Of a stretch of DNA of 64,000 nucleotides, positions 24,848-33,734 are shown piece by piece. A program made the translations under genes and the position numbers. The stretch is from Hyphomicrobiales bacterium (GTDB taxonomy: Bacteria; Pseudomonadota; Alphaproteobacteria; Rhizobiales; Rhizobiaceae). The stretch is taken from assembly GCA_900472485.1 (NCBI GenBank), contig UCII01000026.1, forward strand, positions 101,032-165,031, read 5' to 3'. How positions within the stretch are numbered: the first letter of the stretch is position 1; every line of letters begins with the position of its first letter. The notes under the pieces were generated by a model. It was not told the origin of the DNA, did no database searches, and saw only the letters and a program-made list of their open reading frames with translations.

Positions 24848-26104
24848 TCATTGCCCAAAACGGCTGGGTAGAAAAGGGCATGCATTGTCGCTGATGCGAC
24901 GTTCCAATGCGTCGAGTACCAGATCCGCGGTTTTGGGGGCTGCCGCGATGCCGACATGCCCGTGGCCGAATGCGGCGATCAGGCTGGGATGGCGCGACAG
25001 CGGGCCGATCACCGGGAGCCCGTCGGGCGTAGACGGCCGATGTCCCATCCAGAGACGAAGGTTGGGTGTCTTGTCGGCGGCCAGATAGGGGTAGCTCGCC
25101 AGGGCATGCCGTTGCAGCACCTGCGCGCGCTCCCAGTTCGGAGGCTTGTTCACGGTGGCAAGCTCGACCTGGCCCGAAAGGCGCAGACCCATATTGGTCG
25201 GCGTGTTGGCCATCCGGCCGGTACTCGGCATGACGGGAATTTCGAAGGGTGTTTGCCCCGATGTGACGGTCACATGATAGCCCCGTTCGCTCTGCATCGG
25301 AATGCGCACGCCGAGCGGGCGAAGCAGGCGGCCGGAATGTATGCCCGCGGCCACGACGATGCGGTCGGCAGATAGCGTCTCGCCACCCTCAAGTACCACC
25401 TGCGGCGTCATACCGTCCAGGATGGCTGTCACGGCTGACTGGTGGAATTGTACGCCCTTCCGTCGGGCGGCTTCCACGATGCCGGCCACATAGCCTCCGG
25501 TGTCGCGGCAATGGGCACCGTTCACTACATGGATGGCGAACCGATAGTGAGGACCGAGGGCCGGAAGCCTTTGCCGGATTTCGGTCTCGTCCCACTCCAC
25601 ATAGGCAACGCCGTTTTCTCGGCGCAGCTCCCAGCTCAGCGCTTCCGCCTCGAAGGAAGCCCGGTCGGGATAGGCGTAGAGCAGCCCTTTTTGAAGAACG
25701 AGCTGTTCCTGTCCGGTCTTTCGCGCGAGTTCCAGATGTCGCTCAGGGCCATCGTGCAGCAGGAAGCTCAGCAATTTCGCCGTCCGGCGCACGCGGGTCT
25801 TGCTGGCGCCGGCCCACAAAAACCGCAGCAGCCACGGTGTCAGCTGCGGCAGCGATCTCCAATCGATCGTCAGCGGCCCGTTTCGATCGAGAAGGAAACC
25901 GGGAACCTTCCGCCACAGACCGGGCATGCTCATCGGTATGATCGACGCCGGGCTGATCCAGCCGCCATTGCCGTAGCTTGCTCCCGCTTCGCTTCCCGGC
26001 GCGTTGCCGTCGCAAAGCGCGACATCCCAGCCCGCCTCCGCCAATCTCAACGCCGCGGTGGCACCGATAATGCCCGCGCCAACAACGATTACCTTGCCTG
26101 TCAT
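24848..26104 (-). CDS. DadA-type FAD-dependent D-amino-acid dehydrogenase
   Basis: 418 residues. The N-terminal Rossmann motif VIVVGAGIIGATAALRLAEAGWDV binds FAD, followed by ASYGNGGWISP, typical of the DadA family. The C-terminal FAD contact is GLPVIGPLSRHPSLIAAFGHGHVGIAAAP. DadA enzymes oxidise D-amino acids to keto acids and ammonia at the membrane. It is the last gene of an operon with a polar amino-acid importer and a racemase-family enzyme, which supports use of D- or racemised amino acids. The exact amino acid is unknown. Confidence 0.88.
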   Translation of the reverse strand: MTGKVIVVGAGIIGATAALRLAEAGWDVALCDGNAPGSEAGASYGNGGWISPASIIPMSMPGLWRKVPGFLLDRNGPLTIDWRSLPQLTPWLLRFLWAGASKTRVRRTAKLLSFLLHDGPERHLELARKTGQEQLVLQKGLLYAYPDRASFEAEALSWELRRENGVAYVEWDETEIRQRLPALGPHYRFAIHVVNGAHCRDTGGYVAGIVEAARRKGVQFHQSAVTAILDGMTPQVVLEGGETLSADRIVVAAGIHSGRLLRPLGVRIPMQSERGYHVTVTSGQTPFEIPVMPSTGRMANTPTNMGLRLSGQVELATVNKPPNWERAQVLQRHALASYPYLAADKTPNLRLWMGHRPSTPDGLPVIGPLSRHPSLIAAFGHGHVGIAAAPKTADLVLDALERRISDNACPFLPSRFGQ

Positions 26105-26122
26105 TGCCGTTTTATCCTGCTC

Positions 26123-26917
26123 TCAGGAAAGTCCGCCATGGAAATGGCTGAGAAATTCCCGCGTTTTCGTTTCGCGGGGTTCGTTGATGACCTGGCGTGC
26201 ATCACCGGACTCGATGACGAAGCCGTCCTGCATGAAGATGACCGTGTCGGCGACATCGCGGGCAAAGGCCATCTCATGAGTGACGAGGATCATCGTCATG
26301 CCTTGCTCGGCGAGTTGACGGATGACGGCCAGAACCTCACCGACCAATGCCGGATCCAGTGCCGAGGTGGCCTCGTCAAACAGCATGACTTCCGGTTTCA
26401 TCGCGAGCGCACGCGCGATCGCCACGCGCTGCTTCTGCCCGCCCGAAAGCTGCTCCGGACGCGCGTCGGCTTTCGCGACCAGGCCGACCTTGGCGAGAAG
26501 CTCCATCGCGACGGTCCGGGCGGAATTCCTGTCCTGCTTCAACACGCTCACCGGCCCGACCATCACATTGTCGATGACGCTCATATGCGGGAACAGATTG
26601 AAGTTCTGAAACACCATCCCTGTATTGGCACGGAAGGCTGCGAGATCCCGATCGCGCATGGCGACCCGGCCTGCGGAAAAATCCATCCGCCTTCCGCCGA
26701 TTGTAATGCAGCCCGCATCCGGCAATGACAGCAGATTGAGGCTGCGCAACAGGGTCGACTTTCCCGAACCGCTTGGCCCGATCAGCGCCACGACATGACC
26801 GCGCGGCACGGAAAGGTTGATGTCCTTCAAGACGTCGAGAGGGCCGAAGGATTTCTTCAGGCCTACGACCTCGATCATTGGCTCCTCGCCGCCCGTTGTC
26901 TCTACCTTGCCATTCAT
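26123..26917 (-). CDS. Polar amino-acid ABC transporter ATP-binding protein (GlnQ/HisP type)
   Basis: 264 residues: Walker A GPSGSGKST, Q-loop VFQNFNLFPH, signature LSGGQKQRV, Walker B VMLFDEATSALDP and switch His in THEM. This is the pattern of polar amino-acid importers. The ATG overlaps the permease stop (ATGA at 26914-26917), so translation is coupled. A 13-residue extension precedes the conserved start (MIEVVGLKKSFG), so the true start could be the later Met. Confidence 0.93.
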   Translation of the reverse strand: MNGKVETTGGEEPMIEVVGLKKSFGPLDVLKDINLSVPRGHVVALIGPSGSGKSTLLRSLNLLSLPDAGCITIGGRRMDFSAGRVAMRDRDLAAFRANTGMVFQNFNLFPHMSVIDNVMVGPVSVLKQDRNSARTVAMELLAKVGLVAKADARPEQLSGGQKQRVAIARALAMKPEVMLFDEATSALDPALVGEVLAVIRQLAEQGMTMILVTHEMAFARDVADTVIFMQDGFVIESGDARQVINEPRETKTREFLSHFHGGLS

Positions 26918-27570
26918 GCCTTGCGGCCCTCCAGCCAGTGCGCCAGGCGTGTCATGGGGAACAGGACCGCCAGATAGACGAATGCAATCAAAGTGTAGGT
27001 TTCAAGCGGCCGGTAGGTGGCCGAGGTCACGAGCTGACCTTGATAAAGCAGGTCGGGCACGGCAAGCACGGAGAGGAGCGAGGTGTTCTTGAGCTGCAGG
27101 ACAGACTGGTTGACCAGCGGCGGCACCATGCGGCGCAGTGCCTGCGGCAGGATGATCTTGGCCATCAACTGGCCTCGACGCATGCCGATCGCGCGGCCGG
27201 CATCCCATTGCCCGGCCTCGATCGAGACGATGCCGCCTCGTATGATCTCCGCATAGAATGCAGCGCCGTACATGGTCAGCGTGATGAAGGCTGCCATCGC
27301 TGGGGAGATCTGAATGCCCACCAGCATGGGCAGGGCATAGTAACACCAGACCAGTTGCACGAGGACGGGCGTGCAGCGAAACAGCTCCACGATCGTCATG
27401 ATCGGAACGGTGACGATTTTCAGACCCGAAAGCCGGGCAAGAGCGAAGACCGTGCCGACCAGGATTCCGGAGACGATGGTCAGAACGGTAAAACCGACCG
27501 TGTAGCCCAAGCCTTGAAGAAACAGGCCGCGGTACTGCCAAAGGCTGGAAAAGTCCCATTGATATTGCAT
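26914..27570 (-). CDS. Polar amino-acid ABC transporter permease (HisM/GlnP type)
   Basis: 218 residues from the ATG at 27570, which overlaps the stop of the upstream racemase-family gene by one base (TGATG). The longer frame is spurious because it would run far into that gene. There are about five transmembrane helices, with the amino-acid permease motif FRCTPVLVQL and the EAA-loop region GQWDAGRAIGMRRGQLMAKIILPQA. It is the only permease in the operon, so a homodimer is likely. Confidence 0.92.
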   Translation of the reverse strand: MQYQWDFSSLWQYRGLFLQGLGYTVGFTVLTIVSGILVGTVFALARLSGLKIVTVPIMTIVELFRCTPVLVQLVWCYYALPMLVGIQISPAMAAFITLTMYGAAFYAEIIRGGIVSIEAGQWDAGRAIGMRRGQLMAKIILPQALRRMVPPLVNQSVLQLKNTSLLSVLAVPDLLYQGQLVTSATYRPLETYTLIAFVYLAVLFPMTRLAHWLEGRKA

Positions 27571-28283
27571 CACAGCGCGCTTTGTTCGGCCCGGCGGAAA
27601 GTCCGGGGAGAGGTTGATGTAAAAAGCCACTCGCCAAGCGTCAGGATATCGAAGACGGGGAGATCGAGGGCAGCCGAAATCGCCTGGGCAAAGGGCGGCA
27701 TGTTGGTGCATTCCAGCACGATGGCGCCGACGGACGGATGCTCGGCGACGAGCTTGCGTGCAGCATCGACCACTTCGGTCTCCAGCGCTGCGTAATCGTA
27801 TGCGGCAGAGCCTTCGATGAGCGCGTGGAATGCCCCGTTGGCGGGCACGCCGCGCACGGGCACGGATGGATCTGCCCCGCAGGCTTCGAACACCTCGGGA
27901 ATGAGGCTCGCCGCGTCATACGTTATCACGCCGGGGCGCAGGCCTGCGCCGAGCGCCATTTCGACCATGGGCAGCTGCATCAGGCTGGAGGCAGCGACCG
28001 GCACGCCCAGCGCCTCGGCCAGTTTTCGTTGGTGTCGCGCCATGAAGCCGCAAGACGTGATGATCGCGCTACAGCCCTCCGAGATCAGCTCTCGACCGGC
28101 GGCGACGAAATCGTCGACGAGGCCCTCGCCGTCTGCGCGGACGACGAGAGAAACGGAGGCGCCGCGCACCCGGCGGAACTTGACCGGAAAGCGCCATGAC
28201 GCAGAATGGCCAACATCGCCGGGCGGACGTTCGAACGTCGTATCCAGCATGATGATGCCCAACGCACCCGAAGAGACGGACAT
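27570..28283 (-). CDS. Aspartate/glutamate racemase-superfamily enzyme
   Basis: 237 residues with the two catalytic cysteines of the Asp/Glu racemase fold: Cys78 in ITSCGFMA and Cys192 in LECTNMPP. The family includes amino-acid racemases, hydantoin racemases and maleate isomerases. The sequence alone does not fix the substrate. Embedded between the importer's binding protein and permease and upstream of a D-amino-acid dehydrogenase, an amino-acid racemase role is the simplest reading: convert the imported L-form to the D-form that the dehydrogenase oxidises. Confidence 0.8.
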   Translation of the reverse strand: MSVSSGALGIIMLDTTFERPPGDVGHSASWRFPVKFRRVRGASVSLVVRADGEGLVDDFVAAGRELISEGCSAIITSCGFMARHQRKLAEALGVPVAASSLMQLPMVEMALGAGLRPGVITYDAASLIPEVFEACGADPSVPVRGVPANGAFHALIEGSAAYDYAALETEVVDAARKLVAEHPSVGAIVLECTNMPPFAQAISAALDLPVFDILTLGEWLFTSTSPRTFRRAEQSAL

Positions 28284-28294
28284 GGTCGTGCCTA

Positions 28295-29134
28295 TCAGAA
28301 GGTCAGGTTTGCAGGCAGAGCGGCCTTGTCGACACCCACGAGCGCCAAGCTTTCGACAATCCAGCTCGAGACTTTGCCTTGCCCACGGCGCTCCGCAAGC
28401 CAGGCATCGACATAGTCGCGGAATTCGCCATTCGGATCGCGACGCACGCCGATAGTGGTCGGCTGGCTTCCATGGGGATCCGGAATGATGAGTTTGACGT
28501 TTGGAGCGAGGTGTTTCGTCGTCACGACGGCAAGGAGGGCGACCTGGATGATAGCATCGGCGCGACCCGACTGAAGCGCCAGAATGGTCTCATCGGCAGA
28601 TTTGAGCGCGACCAGCGTGCAGTTCGGCAGGTTCTTACGGGCGAAATTATCTTGCGTCGAGCCGAGGTCGACGGCCACCCGCATCTCCGGTCTGTTCATT
28701 TCTTCCCACTTCGTCACCTCCAGATCCTTTCGGGCAACGAGTGTAAAGGTATTGTCCATCAGCGCCTTGGTGAAGTCGACAACCTTGGCGCGCTCCGGAT
28801 TGTTGCTGAGCCCGAACATGATGTCGATCTTGTTGCTCTGCAGATCGATCACGGAGTTGCCCCAGGTCGTCTCGACCAGTTCCAGCTTGACGCCGATATA
28901 TTGCGCGAGGTCATGTCCCATCGCGACGCAGAAGCCTTCCCACTCCCCGGTTGCGAGATTCTTGTGATAATAAGGCTCGGTGCCTGCAAACACGCCGATC
29001 CGCAGCGTGCCCCGCGCCCGGATCGCTTCGAGCGTCGGACCTTCGGTCGCTGCAAGAAGTGCGGAGGATGGAAGTAGCGCAGCAGCGCCTGCGAGCAGCA
29101 CTACCCTTCCGAAGTCACGTCTGTTCATGGTCAT
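28295..29134 (-). CDS. Polar amino-acid ABC transporter substrate-binding protein
   Basis: 279 residues. The N-terminus NRRDFGRVVLLAGAAALL carries a twin-arginine-like start and a hydrophobic core, so export may use Tat. The mature part is an SBP family 3 protein: TLRIGVFAGTEPYY, EGFCVAMGHDLAQYIGVKLELVETTW, then DIMFGLSNNPERAKVVDFTKAL. First gene of the operon, 11 bp before the racemase-family gene. Cognate ligand unknown, probably a polar amino acid. Confidence 0.92.
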   Translation of the reverse strand: MTMNRRDFGRVVLLAGAAALLPSSALLAATEGPTLEAIRARGTLRIGVFAGTEPYYHKNLATGEWEGFCVAMGHDLAQYIGVKLELVETTWGNSVIDLQSNKIDIMFGLSNNPERAKVVDFTKALMDNTFTLVARKDLEVTKWEEMNRPEMRVAVDLGSTQDNFARKNLPNCTLVALKSADETILALQSGRADAIIQVALLAVVTTKHLAPNVKLIIPDPHGSQPTTIGVRRDPNGEFRDYVDAWLAERRGQGKVSSWIVESLALVGVDKAALPANLTF

Positions 29135-29156
29135 ATCCCAGTTGATTGTTCGTTCC

Positions 29157-29621
29157 CTATTGCGCCTTGCGGGCGATCAATGCGTTTTCGCGATTGATTT
29201 TGTTGGAAAGCACGACGGAATAGGTCACGCTTTCGATTTCTTCGATCCGGGCAAGCTCTTCGATGAGCGCTTCCAGATCTTCCAAAAAATTGACGTTCAC
29301 GCGGCACAGAATGTTGGCCGGGCCGCTGATCGCGTCGGCGGTCAGGATCTCGGGATAGCCGCGCAATACAGCAAACAGCCTCTGTGTCGCGCGGAGGGCG
29401 GTGGTGATGAAGATATAGGCTGAAACGCTTTGATCCATCTCGCGACGGCCGACGATTGCACGATAGCCAAGGATGACGCCACGGCGTTCCAGCCGCTCGA
29501 TACGCTCCTGAACACTTGAGCGCGCGAGACCGACGCGTCGCGCCAATTCACTGGCCGTTACGCGTGCGTTTTCCTCCAGCATGCTGAGCAGATTGCGGTC
29601 AATACTGTCGCCGTAGTCCAT
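29157..29621 (-). CDS. Lrp/AsnC family regulator
   Basis: 154 residues from the ATG at 29621, chosen because the family begins about eight residues before the DRNLLSMLEENAR helix; the longer frame to 29735 would overlap the divergent LysR gene. N-terminal winged helix (SELARRVGLARSSVQERIERLERRGVI) and a C-terminal RAM ligand domain. It lies just upstream of the amino-acid importer/racemase/dehydrogenase operon, 22 bp away and on the same strand, and is probably its amino-acid-responsive regulator. Confidence 0.9.
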   Translation of the reverse strand: MDYGDSIDRNLLSMLEENARVTASELARRVGLARSSVQERIERLERRGVILGYRAIVGRREMDQSVSAYIFITTALRATQRLFAVLRGYPEILTADAISGPANILCRVNVNFLEDLEALIEELARIEEIESVTYSVVLSNKINRENALIARKAQ

Positions 29622-29631
29622 GTCGTTCCCA

Positions 29632-29680
29632 CTTTCTTTTGTGGAAAGACTGGGGCCAAATTTTCCCAAAGAAAAGCATT
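29632..29680. promoter_or_regulatory. Lrp/LysR divergent control region
   Basis: The 112-bp gap holds CTTTC-N7-GAAAG (29632-29648), and TGGGG...CCCA flanks an AAATTTT core (about 29651-29668). AT-centred imperfect repeats of this kind are typical of Lrp-family sites. Candidate only. Confidence 0.35.
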
Positions 29681-29733
29681 GAAAAATGGGTTCTTCATGA
29701 CTTTTATTCATACTGATCAACAGGAGCTTCGTC

Positions 29734-30663
29734 ATGCGCCGTTTTCTGCCGTCCTTGAGCGCCCTGCATGCCTTCGATGCATCCGTGCGTCACTTGAGCT
29801 TTACCAAGGCCGCCGAGGACATGGGGATCACGCAGAGCGGCATCAGCCGACAGATAAAAAACCTTGAGGATTTTCTTGGCCTTACCCTGTTCGAGCGAGC
29901 CGGCCCGAAGTTGATTCTGACGGAGGAGGGCGCGCGCTATTATGATGAGATTTCGCGCCTCCTCGACAAGTTGGAAGATGTCTCCATCGATGCCGTCCGC
30001 GGTCGGAAGGCGCAGAGCATGCTGAAGATCGGCTTTCCGCCGACATTGATGCGGCGCTGGGGTGCTGCGATGCTGACCGCCTTTGCAGCCGCTCATCCTC
30101 AAACATGGTTCGAGGTCTATCCCTGCCGCCACGATCTCGATTTCGCGGCATCCGAGCTGGATCTTGCGTTCGTGCGCGGTACGGGCAATTGGAGCGGGGC
30201 GCGCAGCCAATTGCTCTTCGACGAGGAATTGATCGTGGTTGGAGCGCCGAAATTGGTGCCATCGGGAGGGTTGCCGAATGACGAGGCGCTGCTGGAATAC
30301 CCGCTTATCCAGAATTCCAGCCGCCCGAGCCTGTGGCTGCACTGGCTGCGGGGAGCAGGCGTGCACTACAAGAGCCGCATCTACGGTCCGCGCTTGCCGA
30401 ACTTCGATATGATCCTCGAATGCGCCATCAGCGGCATGGGGCTGGCGGTTGTTCCCGAGCTCCATGTGCGCACCGAACTAGCCGCAGGAATTCTGAAGCC
30501 TGCTTTAAGCAGGCTTCAGACATCGGGGGAAGGTTTTTATCTCTGTTTCCCGCAGGCGCGGATGAACTCGGCCAATGTGCGGATCTTCCGCGATTGGTTC
30601 GCCACCGAATTCACGCGCCGGCGGCAATTCCTGCCTCTGGCGTATCCCTTGGATCAAAAATAG
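29734..30663 (+). CDS. LysR family transcriptional regulator (GcvA-like)
   Basis: 309 residues. N-terminal winged helix LPSLSALHAFDASVRHLSFTKAAEDMGITQSGISRQIKNLEDFLGLTLFER is of the GcvA/AmpR branch. The periplasmic-binding-like effector domain starts at ~90 (MLKIGFPPTLMRRWGAAML). It is divergent from the Lrp gene and convergent with the ThDP enzyme gene, overlapping its end by 10 bp. Its targets are unknown; the D-amino-acid operon or the ThDP gene are neighbours. A 29-bp palindrome lies inside its coding sequence. Confidence 0.9.
   Translation: MRRFLPSLSALHAFDASVRHLSFTKAAEDMGITQSGISRQIKNLEDFLGLTLFERAGPKLILTEEGARYYDEISRLLDKLEDVSIDAVRGRKAQSMLKIGFPPTLMRRWGAAMLTAFAAAHPQTWFEVYPCRHDLDFAASELDLAFVRGTGNWSGARSQLLFDEELIVVGAPKLVPSGGLPNDEALLEYPLIQNSSRPSLWLHWLRGAGVHYKSRIYGPRLPNFDMILECAISGMGLAVVPELHVRTELAAGILKPALSRLQTSGEGFYLCFPQARMNSANVRIFRDWFATEFTRRRQFLPLAYPLDQK
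30492..30520. repeat. 29-bp perfect odd palindrome inside the LysR coding sequence
   Basis: Two 14-base arms (TCTGAAGCCTGCTT and its complement) flank one central T. It encodes part of the effector domain (ILKPALSRLQ) about 145 bp before the stop. Perfect symmetry of this length is unlikely by chance and would form a strong hairpin in either transcript. Confidence 0.7.
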
Positions 30664-32405
30664 GCCTTCTCCACCGGCTTCAGCTCGAGCGGATTCTCTC
30701 CCCGCTTCAATAGCCATGAATAGACCGGCGGTACCCGGTCTGCGATGGATTCGACATGAACGTCGATGAAGCAGGGCCCGTCGTCGTGAGCAAAGGCAGC
30801 CGCCAACGCGGCATCGAGGTCCGAAGCCGTTTTGGCTGTCCATGCCTTGAGACCATAGGCCTCCGCGATTGCCTGACCGCGCGGCGCCAGAAAATCCACG
30901 CCGAAGCACTGATTATGGCCTTTGAGCCGATGGAGGCCCTTGATCCAGCCGAATGTCCCGTTGTTGAAGAGGATAAGGATCGCCGGTGCCTGCAGCCGCA
31001 CCAGCGTTTCCAATTCGCCGACCGTCATGCCGAACGATCCGTCACCGAAAAGACCGATCGGCCTCTTGGATGGATCGGCCCGCCAGGCTCCGACTGTGGC
31101 GGGAAGCGCCGAACCGAGGCCACCAAAGGCACGTGGTATGGCAAAGCGTGTCTCACGGTCATTGATTTTGAGGAAGCGCGTCATGTATGGGGTCGGCGTT
31201 CCTGCATCGGAGTAGATGAGCGCGGGTTTGCCGGAAGATTGCAAAGCTTGATTGAAGGCACGCACCGCGCGCTCGGGCCGCAACGGAACCCGTTCGTCGG
31301 AAAGCGCCTCCTCCGCATGCTCCCAAAAGACTTGCCGACGTCGATTGAGCTCGCTGACCCAGGCTTCGTGCTGGGCGGGCTCGATACTTGCTTTCAGCTC
31401 CAGCAACTCCTTGAGAACAAGCAAGGCATCCCCCTGGATGGACAGCAGATTCTCGTAGTTGTTTGCCATGATTTCCGGCGAGATATCGATCTGTGCCAGC
31501 CGCCGATTGAGCGTGATCCGTGGAAAGGTCCAGCCGATGGTGACGACCGAGCCAATGCGCGAACCCACGAACAGCGTGAAATCGGAATATTCAAGCGCCC
31601 AGTTCGCATGCGGATGATATCCGTTGTCGCCGATCACGCCGATCGCGAGGCGATGGTCGTCATCGATTGCTCCCTGGCCGGTCATCGTCGTGCACATCGG
31701 CACGTTGAATTTCTCGGCAAGCCGGGTGATCTCGTCACCGGCACGGGCGCGGTTCACCCCACCCCCTGCCACGATCAGCGGCCGTTCGGCCCTGGAAAGG
31801 AGCTCCAGCAGCTCTTGGAGTTTCGAGCGCGGCGGCAGCGTGGGATAGGCAGGGAAGGTGCGGCATTCCTCCTCGACATGCAGGGATATCCGGGTCAAGT
31901 CTATCTCGGCCAGCAGCATATCCTCGGGAATCTGCAGATGCACGGCACCAGGCTTGCCGGAGCAGGCGACACGAAAGGCACGGCGGATGATCTCGGGCAG
32001 CTTTTCCGGCGTCTTTACCTGCACGGACAGCTTTGTGACCGGTTCGAACAGTTTCGCGCAATCCAATTCCGTCAGGACGCCGCGTCCCTCCCCGGGCAGT
32101 GGAATGTCGATGGTCAGCAGGATTACCGGCACCGACGATCCGTTCGATTCAGCGACCGGCGGCAAGGAATACATCGCGCCGGCGCCCGATGGGCATTCAA
32201 ACACGCCTGGCTTGTTGGTGAACCGCCCATAAGCATCCGCCATGAAGCCGGCAGAGCGCTCATCACGGGCCATCACATGCCGTATCTCGCCCTCTCGGTG
32301 CTGGAGTGCTTCATAGAGCGGCACGTTGGTATCTCCGGGGACGCCAAAGATCGTATCAACCCCGTATCCGATGAGCATGTCTACCAGAATGTCCGCACCG
32401 CGCAT
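30654..32405 (-). CDS. Thiamine-diphosphate enzyme, acetolactate-synthase-like
   Basis: 583 residues from the ATG at 32405, with AGGAG about 8 bases upstream. All three ThDP-family domains are present: an N-terminal Pyr domain with catalytic Glu49 in RDERSAGFMADAYGR, a central TPP_enzyme_M domain (~190-325) and a C-terminal PP domain with GDGS (~454) to NN (~482) as metal/diphosphate site. The Glu distinguishes it from glyoxylate carboligase, which has Val there. There is no small regulatory subunit gene nearby, so a catabolic decarboxylase/carboligase role is more likely than branched-chain synthesis. Substrate unknown. Confidence 0.82.
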   Translation of the reverse strand: MRGADILVDMLIGYGVDTIFGVPGDTNVPLYEALQHREGEIRHVMARDERSAGFMADAYGRFTNKPGVFECPSGAGAMYSLPPVAESNGSSVPVILLTIDIPLPGEGRGVLTELDCAKLFEPVTKLSVQVKTPEKLPEIIRRAFRVACSGKPGAVHLQIPEDMLLAEIDLTRISLHVEEECRTFPAYPTLPPRSKLQELLELLSRAERPLIVAGGGVNRARAGDEITRLAEKFNVPMCTTMTGQGAIDDDHRLAIGVIGDNGYHPHANWALEYSDFTLFVGSRIGSVVTIGWTFPRITLNRRLAQIDISPEIMANNYENLLSIQGDALLVLKELLELKASIEPAQHEAWVSELNRRRQVFWEHAEEALSDERVPLRPERAVRAFNQALQSSGKPALIYSDAGTPTPYMTRFLKINDRETRFAIPRAFGGLGSALPATVGAWRADPSKRPIGLFGDGSFGMTVGELETLVRLQAPAILILFNNGTFGWIKGLHRLKGHNQCFGVDFLAPRGQAIAEAYGLKAWTAKTASDLDAALAAAFAHDDGPCFIDVHVESIADRVPPVYSWLLKRGENPLELKPVEKAYF

Positions 32406-32453
32406 TCGTCTCTCCTGTGTCTCGCTGCGACAATCAGGATAATGAAGCCGAGG

Positions 32454-32472
32454 TTTGCCGGGGACCGGCAAA
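32454..32472 (-). other. Hairpin between LacI gene and ThDP gene
   Basis: 8-bp stem (TTTGCCGG / CCGGCAAA) with GGA loop, in the 187-bp gap between the LacI stop and the ThDP start on the minus strand. No U-run follows. It may be a weak terminator for lacI or a leader structure for the ThDP gene. Confidence 0.4.
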
Positions 32473-32592
32473 TCGGCGGTTTGAAGTGGTATTAGCCGGC
32501 AATCTGCCGACTCTGTCCTTGAGATTGCACGGAGCTGTCGTCCGCCGAGCGCATCGCAATCATATCCGCGCTGCGACTTGCCAAGCGAGGCG

Positions 32593-33675
32593 TTATTGAT
32601 TGCTGTCGCGAGATGGCGAGGCGACCGATCCGCGCATGATCAGGCCTGCTTTGATGGCGGTTCGCTCGACGGGTAGATCCTTGCCGTTCAGCCGCGAGAT
32701 CAGGCGCTCGGCCGCCTTCTTTCCCATCTCGTAAACGGGCTGGTCGATGACGGTAATCGGCGGTGTCGTGACGGTCGTCCAGTCCGCGTCCAGGAAAGAG
32801 ATCATCGATATGTCGCGTGGTATGGACAATTCCAGTTTTTGCAAGGTCTTGAAGACCCTAAGCCCGACGAGGCTGTCCGACGCGATAATGGCGGTCGGAG
32901 GTGCCGCATCATGCAGCAGGCTCTTGATGACAGCATCCGTCATTGGCTGATCGGTCGCGCCGAGCCGCACGTAATATCGCGCGTTCTCGATGCCCGCATC
33001 GGCCTGCTCCTTCAACATGCCATCCACGCGTTCGCGCACGGCGGAATTGGAAATGCTGCTGATATCGCCAAGGGGTTCGCTCCTGGCATCCATCGCCGAT
33101 ATATAGGCAATCCGTCTATGCCCCATGTCGAGAAGATGGCGGGTTGCGATCATGGCGGCATCGAAGTCATCACCCGTCACGGCGTCGACGCCGAGCTCCG
33201 GAATGTTGCGGTCAAAGAGGACGAGAGGCACGCCGACGCGGCGTATGTCCTGAAGATGCTCCATTCGGTCGCAGCGTGCCGGCGTCACGATCAATCCATC
33301 GACGCGCTTGCCGATGAGGAGGTCGACCGCCGACTTTTCCGCATCGAGTTCTTCACCGGAATTGGCAATGATCACATTGAAGCCGGCCATGCGCGCAGCA
33401 TCGCTGATTCCTCGGACGGCAAGGCTGAAGAAGGCATTTTCGATATCGCCGACCACGACTCCGATGATGCCGGATTTGCCTGTCGTCATGCTACGGGCAA
33501 GTTCGTTCGGCCGGTATTCGAGCGTCGCCGCAGCGGCAAGCACCTGCTCGCGAACCTTGTCGCTGACGACGCCATAGCCGCCGAGCACGCGGGCGGCAGT
33601 CGCCTTCGAGACATTCGCGGCCCTGGCAACGTCTGCAACAGTTACGGAGCGTTTCGAGGTGAGGGGCTCTTCCAT
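32593..33675 (-). CDS. LacI family transcriptional regulator
   Basis: 360 residues. Helix-turn-helix VTVADVARAANVSKATAARVLGG (11-33) and hinge helix PNELARSM are followed by a periplasmic-binding-like core (SGIIGVVVGDIENAFFSLAVRGI onward). It is divergent from an amino-acid importer operon. Two near-identical palindromic half-operators lie in the gap (33735-33767) and are the obvious candidate sites, so it probably represses that importer. The effector could be an amino compound or sugar conjugate; not readable from sequence. Confidence 0.9.
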   Translation of the reverse strand: MEEPLTSKRSVTVADVARAANVSKATAARVLGGYGVVSDKVREQVLAAAATLEYRPNELARSMTTGKSGIIGVVVGDIENAFFSLAVRGISDAARMAGFNVIIANSGEELDAEKSAVDLLIGKRVDGLIVTPARCDRMEHLQDIRRVGVPLVLFDRNIPELGVDAVTGDDFDAAMIATRHLLDMGHRRIAYISAMDARSEPLGDISSISNSAVRERVDGMLKEQADAGIENARYYVRLGATDQPMTDAVIKSLLHDAAPPTAIIASDSLVGLRVFKTLQKLELSIPRDISMISFLDADWTTVTTPPITVIDQPVYEMGKKAAERLISRLNGKDLPVERTAIKAGLIMRGSVASPSRDSNQ

Positions 33676-33734
33676 GGGATGACGATTACAAGAGTTGTTG
33701 ACGGACGGTCAATCTGAAGTTAACAAATAGTATT

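Noticed and set aside
30756..32495. 579-codon plus-strand ORF opposite the ThDP enzyme
   Set aside because: Antisense shadow of a gene with full ThDP motifs; no domain signature in the plus-strand translation.
32406..32592. Possible riboswitch in the leader of the ThDP-enzyme gene
   Set aside because: Only a short hairpin is present; I do not see the conserved THI-box elements, and ThDP-using enzymes are not usual targets of that switch.
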